Below are positions 8,208 to 10,368 of a stretch of 10,368 nt of DNA, piece by piece. This DNA comes from an uncultured bacterium (GTDB lineage Bacteria; Actinomycetota; Thermoleophilia; BMS3ABIN01): the NCBI GenBank assembly GCA_913009925.1, contig CAJVWY010000025.1, forward strand, positions 1 to 10,368, written 5' to 3'. The number at the start of each line of letters is the position of its first letter. Within the stretch, counting starts at the first letter, position 1. The notes under the pieces are model-generated. The model searched no databases, was not told where the DNA came from, and was given only the letters and a program-made list of their open reading frames with translations. The translations under genes were made by a program, and so were the position numbers.

Positions 8208-10294
8208 ATGGACAGCCATAAACGAAGATCTGCAGATAATATAAAGGCAACGTCCGGGAAGGAATCGGATGAGCAGATAAGGCTGATGGCCACCGCGGTG
8301 GACAATGCCATGGACGGTGTCATCGTCTCCCATCTCAACGGCGACATCATCTCCATCAACCGATCCGGCGCCAGGATGCTGGGTGCGGACGCGGAAAGCC
8401 TCGCCGGCCGCAATATGGAGGAATACTGGTCGGAGCTGAACCCGGACCACCTGCGGGAGGAGGTTTACAGGGCGACGCTAAGAGGGGGCTGGGAGGGAGA
8501 GCTGACCTACCGCAACAGCGACGGCAGCGATTTCCCCGCCTACGTTTCCTCTGCGGCTGTCAGAGGTCCTGACGGCCGGCTGACGGCCATGGTCGGCATC
8601 TTTCACGATATCTCTGAGGAAAAACGCATGACCATGGAGATTCTCAGGCGCAATCGTGAACTGGCGGTGCTCAACGCGGTGACCACCACCAGTACCAAGT
8701 CTCTGGACCTGGAGAGCATTCTGGCGGACTGTATCGATACGGTGGTAAAGACTATGGACTACGATGCCGGGATGATATACATGAGAGAGGCTTCGGGCGG
8801 TGACATCGTCTGCCGGGCTCAGGTGGGTGTGCCGGAAGAAGTGACAGCGCGTAGCAGCACCCTGGGCGCGGATTATGCGGAACAGGTTATCTGCAGGAAA
8901 CGGGCTCGTTTCATTGAGGACGCCGACCTATGGTTCGCGGAAACGGGCGCGGCGACAGAAACGCCATGGTTCGCTTCTACCGCCAGCATTCCCATCGTCT
9001 CCAAGGACAGGTGTCTGGGCGTGATGGCGGTGTTTACCCGCGAGCCTCACGGTTTCGATGAGCTGGAGCAGCCGCTGCTGGAGGCGGTGGCCAGGAATAT
9101 CAGTGTCGCCATCGATAACGCCCGCCTGTTCGATGATGTCGCCCGGGGCAAGGCCGAGTGGGAAGCAACCTTTGACGCCATGACCAACGGTGTCTCCATC
9201 CATGACAGCGATTACACCATCCTCAGGGCCAACCGGAACCTGGCGAAGATGTTTGGAACCACCACTGCGGAGCTGGTGGGGCGGAAATGCTACGAAGTGT
9301 TCCATGACGGGCACGCCCCCATCAAGGGATGCCCCCAGGCCAGGGCCTGCCTGACGGGGAAGAACGCCACCGTCACTCTCTATGAGTCCTCCCTGGATGT
9401 CATGCTCAGTATCTCCGTCGACCCCATCTTCGACAGGGACGGCAACGTCATCGGCACGGTCCATGATGTGCGCGACATAACTGAACAGGAACAGCTGCGC
9501 GAACAGCTCTCCCGGTCAGAGCGGCTTCGCGCCCTGGGCGAGCTGGCCGGCGGCGTCGCCCATGACTTCAATAACTACCTCACCGTCATTCTGGGGAACA
9601 CCCAGCTGTTACTGGCGGATAGCAAGGGCAACGGCGACGACGGCAGGTGCGAGTCTCTCCAGACTATCGAACGGGCAGCCAGCGACGCGGCGGAGACGGT
9701 CCGTCGCATCCAGGAGTTCACCCGGGTTCGCACCGCCCGCAGCTTTACCATGGTGGATATCAACAGTGTCATCGCCGGCGCGGTGGATGTGAGCCGGCCT
9801 CGCTGGAAGGACGAAGCGCTGGCCCGGGGTGTGGAGATCGATTTACTCAGCAGCCCGGGGGATGTGCCGCCGGTGAACGCCAACTCGTCGGAGCTGGGCG
9901 AGGTGTTCATGAACCTGATAATCAACGCCGCCGACGCTCTGAAGAAGGGAGGCGCTATCGAGATCGAGAGCCGTGCCCGCGGCCATTGGGTTGAGGTGAT
10001 GGTAGCCGACAATGGTGAAGGGATGGAGGAAGAGGTGATGCGGCGTATCTTCGACCCGTTCTTTACGACCAAGGGAACCGCCGGCGTGGGGCTGGGTCTG
10101 AGCGTTACCTACGGCATCATCAACCGGCACGGCGGTGAGATCTCGGTGGAGAGCAGCCCGGGAGTGGGGACGACCTTCTGCGTCCGCCTGCCGATGGCGA
10201 CGGTGGCGGATCTGGAGGAAGTGCCCGAGGAGGAACCGCGTGTGGATACGGGGATGAGGGCACGGGTGCTGATCATCGATGATATCGAGATGAT
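8208..10294 (+). CDS. PAS-GAF-PAS hybrid sensor histidine kinase, 3' end missing
   Basis: Soluble sensor kinase for a two-component pathway. About 695 genuine residues are present and I see no membrane segment. Domains in order: PAS (about 22-140), GAF (about 150-305), second PAS (about 315-430), HisKA with phospho-acceptor H452 in VAHDFNN, then HATPase_c with N-box N573 (NLIINAADAL), DNGEGM (601-606), FDPFFTTK (615-622) and GVGLGLS (626-632). After a short acidic linker, RVLIIDD (686-692) starts a response-regulator receiver whose D691/D692 match its acidic pocket. The phospho-aspartate is missing because genomic sequence stops there. The second PAS carries C361, C375 and C381 (GCPQARAC). 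The ATG at 8208 follows CTGGAG at 8195-8200. It is 193 bases from addA, so probably its own unit. The stimulus and output are unknown. Residues translated beyond 10294 come from sequencing adapter and are not protein. Confidence 0.92.
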
Positions 10295-10360
10295 AGATCG
10301 GAAGAGCACACGTCTGAACTCCAGTCACATTCCTTTATCTCGTATGCCGTCTTCTGCTTG
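10295..10360 (+). other. Illumina TruSeq adapter with index (assembly contamination)
   Basis: This stretch is synthetic, not genomic. AGATCGGAAGAGC begins at 10295 and the adapter continues to 10328. ATTCCTTT at 10329-10336 follows, which I recall as TruSeq index 27 (ATTCCT) plus TT. Then comes the flow-cell end, ATCTCGTATGCCGTC onward, to 10360. Order, length and orientation match a read that ran through a short insert into the P7 adapter. Base A10295 could be shared by chance with the genome, so the junction is uncertain by a base or so. Confidence 0.98.
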
Positions 10361-10368
10361 AAAAAAAA
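10361..10368 (+). other. Poly-A read-through tail after adapter
   Basis: Eight A residues follow directly after the adapter end. This is the usual base-call pattern when an Illumina read runs past the end of the library molecule. It is not a biological poly-A tract or terminator. Confidence 0.93.

Noticed and set aside
8047..8250. 67-codon minus-strand open frame overlapping the kinase start
   Set aside because: It overlaps the kinase start and its ribosome site, and the product has no recognisable features.
9843..10328. Minus-strand open frame beginning with MTGVQTCALPI
   Set aside because: Its start lies in the TruSeq adapter and the rest is antisense to the histidine kinase. It is an artefact.

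Overview
This is GC-rich bacterial chromosomal DNA, probably from a metagenome or another draft short-read assembly. The suggested organism is an uncultivated GC-rich bacterium that uses AddAB rather than RecBCD. Reasons are the high GC, heavy Arg AGG use with some Ile ATA, and a PafB-type WYL regulator next to addB-addA. This combination fits an actinobacterial or Chloroflexi-like lineage, but that placement is inference only. The right edge is not genomic: the last 74 bases are Illumina TruSeq adapter, index and poly-A, so the real sequence ends at about 10294.

Layout. (1) 1-1017, minus strand: a PafB-like HTH-WYL transcriptional regulator, nearly complete, with its C-terminus cut by the left edge. 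(2) 1018-1148: a divergent intergenic region with a sharp A+T-rich pocket that includes a perfect TTGACA. (3) 1149-1295, plus strand: a 48-residue, very basic small protein with a good ribosome binding site. (4) 1342-4467: addB. (5) 4460-8014: addA, overlapping addB by 8 bases. (6) 8015-8207: a 193-base gap in which I recognise no RNA, riboswitch or strong terminator. (7) 8208-10294: a PAS-GAF-PAS hybrid sensor histidine kinase cut at the first residues of its receiver domain. (8) 10295-10368: sequencing adapter.

How the genes fit together. AddA and AddB form a heterodimeric helicase-nuclease that resects double-strand breaks for RecA loading. Both subunits keep a complete-looking PD-(D/E)XK nuclease. 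AddB has the expected four-cysteine iron-sulfur signature, and AddA also has four cysteines in equivalent places, which is less expected. The divergent PafB-like regulator belongs to a family whose characterised mycobacterial members (PafBC) activate DNA-damage genes, so local control of the repair operon is a reasonable hypothesis. The small basic protein sits first in the same presumed transcript and is the best candidate for something undescribed. The histidine kinase looks like a separate signalling unit. I see no CRISPR array, phage, transposon, tRNA or rRNA.
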